DNA of 16,467 nt. It comes from JBDSTZ01 sp039927975 (GTDB taxonomy: Bacteria; Pseudomonadota; Gammaproteobacteria; Burkholderiales; Burkholderiaceae_D). A model generated the notes under the pieces. It was not told where the DNA came from. It saw only the letters and a program-made list of their open reading frames with translations, and ran no database searches. The number at the start of each line of letters is the position of its first letter. Position 1 is the first letter of the stretch. This document shows, one piece after another, positions 15,036 to 16,467 of this stretch. The DNA is taken from positions 1 through 16,467 of the forward strand of contig JBDSTZ010000641.1 of the NCBI GenBank assembly GCA_039927975.1, given 5' to 3'. Both the position numbers and the translations under genes were made by a program.

Positions 15036-16427
15036 ATGATTCGCTTTTCCCTGCATTGCCTGATTCGCGGCGCCGTGCTGGCGCTCGGCGTCGCCGCCGC
15101 GCTGCCGCTCATTGCCGCCGAGCCGCCCGCCACCTGGGTCGACAAGGACACCGGCCATCGCATCTGGCGCCTGACGCCGGAGCCCGATTCGGCCGCGCTC
15201 TACTTCAATATCAACGCCTACACGCCCGACGGCAAGTCGATGGTCTACAGCGCGCCCGACGGCATCCACGCGCTCGACCTGGCCACCCGCAAAACCCGCC
15301 TGCTGGTCGCCTCGAGCGCCGGCCGTGGCGGCGCCCGCATCATCGCCGTTGGCCGCAAGACCAACACCGTCTTCTACATCAAGCGTGACGCCGGCGGGCA
15401 GGGCGCCGTGTGGGCCGCCAGCTTCGACGACGGCAGCTCGCGCAAGCTGATCGACCTGCCGGCCGGTTACAGCGTCGAGACCATCAACGCCGACGAAACC
15501 CTCGCCGCCGGCACCGTTGAGGAGCGCCCCGACGCCGCGCGCGCCCAGGCCATCCGAGCGCCGGTCGGCGTCAACCAGGCCGCCAACAAGGGCGCCATGA
15601 TGGAGCGCCGCCTGGCCGCCCGCATTCCGCTGCTGCTGTTCGCGATCAACCTGAAAACCGCCAAGGTGACCGAGATGCTGCACTCGACCGACTGGGTCAA
15701 CCACCTGCTGTTTTCGCCGACCGACCCTGGCTTGCTGATGTACTGCCACGAGGGGCCGTGGCACAAGGTCGACCGGGTCTGGACCATCCGCACCGATGGC
15801 AGCGCCAACACCATGGTCCACAAGCGCACCATGACCATGGAAATCGCCGGCCACGAATTCTGGGGCGCCGACGGCAAGACCGTCTGGTACGACTGGCAGT
15901 ATCCGAAGGGCGCGAGCTTTTACGTGGCCGGCCTGAACCTGGAGACGGGAAAACGCACCGCCTACCAGCTCGAACGCAATGACTGGTCGATCCACTTCAA
16001 CGTCAACGCCGACCAGACCCTGTTCACCGGCGACGGCGGCGACGCCGGCCAGGTGGCGCACGCGCCCGACGGCGGCTGGGTCGTGCTGCTGCGTCCGCGC
16101 CTGCCGCAGGGCGACATGATGAACACGCCCGACATGTGGCAATCGGGCGTGTTCAAGTCCGAACGCCTGGTCAACATGGGCAATCACGATTACCGGCTCG
16201 AACCGAACGTGCGCTTCTCGCCCGATAACAAGCTGGTGATCTTCCGCACCAATATGTTCGGCGCCACCTACGTGCTTGGCGTCGAAGTGGCGCCCGCCGC
16301 CGCCGGCGCCAGGGACCTCATGTCCACGCCCGAACTGGCGCGCAAGTTCAAGCCGGTCGCGCCGCTGCCGACCAATGTCAACCCGCCGGCCGGCGCACCG
16401 GCGCCGGCCATTCCGAAAGCCGACTAA
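15036..16427 (+). CDS. Exported oligogalacturonate lyase-like protein (PL22 family)
   Basis: A 463-residue protein with a signal peptide (about 1-28, cleavage near LIAA before EPP) and a seven-bladed propeller of the PL22 type, which cleaves short oligogalacturonides by beta-elimination. Family motifs: TWVDKDTGHRIWRLT (33-47), LYFNINAYTPDG (55-66), YCHEGPWHKVDRVWTIRTDG (236-255), AGHEFW (271-276), WSIHFN (317-322) and YRLEPNVRFSPDN (386-398). Compared from memory with the Yersinia enzyme, H273 matches the catalytic His, R247 the catalytic Arg, and H320 one metal ligand. The Gln and two His of the usual QxxHxH metal motif appear as Y386, E389 and N391. Classical PL22 enzymes are cytoplasmic and near 390 residues; this one is exported and has a Pro/Ala-rich tail from about 440. 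The start is set by GAGGA 6 nt before the ATG. Confidence 0.85.
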   Translation: MIRFSLHCLIRGAVLALGVAAALPLIAAEPPATWVDKDTGHRIWRLTPEPDSAALYFNINAYTPDGKSMVYSAPDGIHALDLATRKTRLLVASSAGRGGARIIAVGRKTNTVFYIKRDAGGQGAVWAASFDDGSSRKLIDLPAGYSVETINADETLAAGTVEERPDAARAQAIRAPVGVNQAANKGAMMERRLAARIPLLLFAINLKTAKVTEMLHSTDWVNHLLFSPTDPGLLMYCHEGPWHKVDRVWTIRTDGSANTMVHKRTMTMEIAGHEFWGADGKTVWYDWQYPKGASFYVAGLNLETGKRTAYQLERNDWSIHFNVNADQTLFTGDGGDAGQVAHAPDGGWVVLLRPRLPQGDMMNTPDMWQSGVFKSERLVNMGNHDYRLEPNVRFSPDNKLVIFRTNMFGATYVLGVEVAPAAAGARDLMSTPELARKFKPVAPLPTNVNPPAGAPAPAIPKAD

Positions 16428-16429
16428 CC

Positions 16430-16467
16430 ATGCGACTTCACCGCTCCCTTGCCGTCCTCCTGTTGGC
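16430..16467 (+). CDS. Start of a further exported protein, cut by the window end
   Basis: ATG two bases after the lyase stop, reading MRLHRSLAVLLL and then off the window. The Arg/His followed by a Leu/Val run looks like the beginning of a signal peptide. The 2-nt spacing indicates co-transcription and probably translational coupling with the lyase gene. Its function cannot be read. Confidence 0.65.
   Translation, partial: MRLHRSLAVLLL

Noticed and set aside
13827..16187. Open frame of 786 codons antisense to the hydrolase and lyase genes
   Set aside because: Spans two well-supported genes and their gap; composition is that of an antisense frame.
1..16467. CRISPR arrays, insertion sequences, tRNA or rRNA genes
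   Set aside because: I saw no regularly spaced repeats, transposase-like frames with terminal repeats, or tRNA cloverleaf signatures such as GGTTCGANNC with matching arms.

Overview
The window reads as a piece of a GC-rich betaproteobacterial chromosome, most likely Oxalobacteraceae (Massilia/Duganella/Janthinobacterium-like). This is inferred from the style of the giant TonB-dependent receptors, the GC-biased codon use and the exported plant-polysaccharide enzymes. No rRNA, tRNA or other taxonomic marker is present, so the placement is an inference.

Layout. (1) 27-3812, minus: a 1261-residue TonB-dependent outer-membrane receptor (TBDR-A). (2) 3813-5154: a 1.34 kb divergent intergenic region, AT-richer than the genes, with palindromes, a 17-bp direct repeat and the putative promoters of both flanking receptors. 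(3) 5155-8871, plus: a second paralogous receptor (TBDR-B, 1238 aa). (4) 8872-9299: a convergent intergenic region with one strong intrinsic terminator per strand. (5) 9300-13025, minus: a third paralogue (TBDR-C, 1241 aa). (6) 13026-13790: a divergent regulatory region with a 16-bp perfect operator-like palindrome, a tiny ORF and an orphan plus-strand terminator. (7) 13791-14849, plus: an exported five-bladed beta-propeller glycoside hydrolase-like protein (GH43/GH117 type). (8) 15036-16427, plus: an exported oligogalacturonate lyase (PL22)-like protein. (9) From 16430: the first 12 codons of a further exported protein, two bases after the lyase stop and probably in the same operon.

How the genes may work together. 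The three receptors belong to the large TonB-Xanth-Caul type (TIGR01782-like), which elsewhere often imports plant-derived oligosaccharides. The enzymes beside them are both predicted to be exported and to act on glycans, one of them on oligogalacturonides. The simplest reading is a pectin/rhamnogalacturonan scavenging locus: receptors bring oligomers across the outer membrane, and periplasmic enzymes trim them. The substrate is inferred from context, not shown. No SusD-like protein, TonB/ExbB/ExbD, inner-membrane transporter or regulator gene lies in the window.

The most interesting points are the alternating receptor cluster with shared translation-start modules and 5'-proximal hairpins, a 41-bp perfect inverted repeat between the divergent receptors, five conserved cysteine pairs plus an Asp-rich calcium-type loop in every receptor, and an exported PL22 enzyme that keeps the catalytic His and Arg but lacks most of the usual metal ligands.
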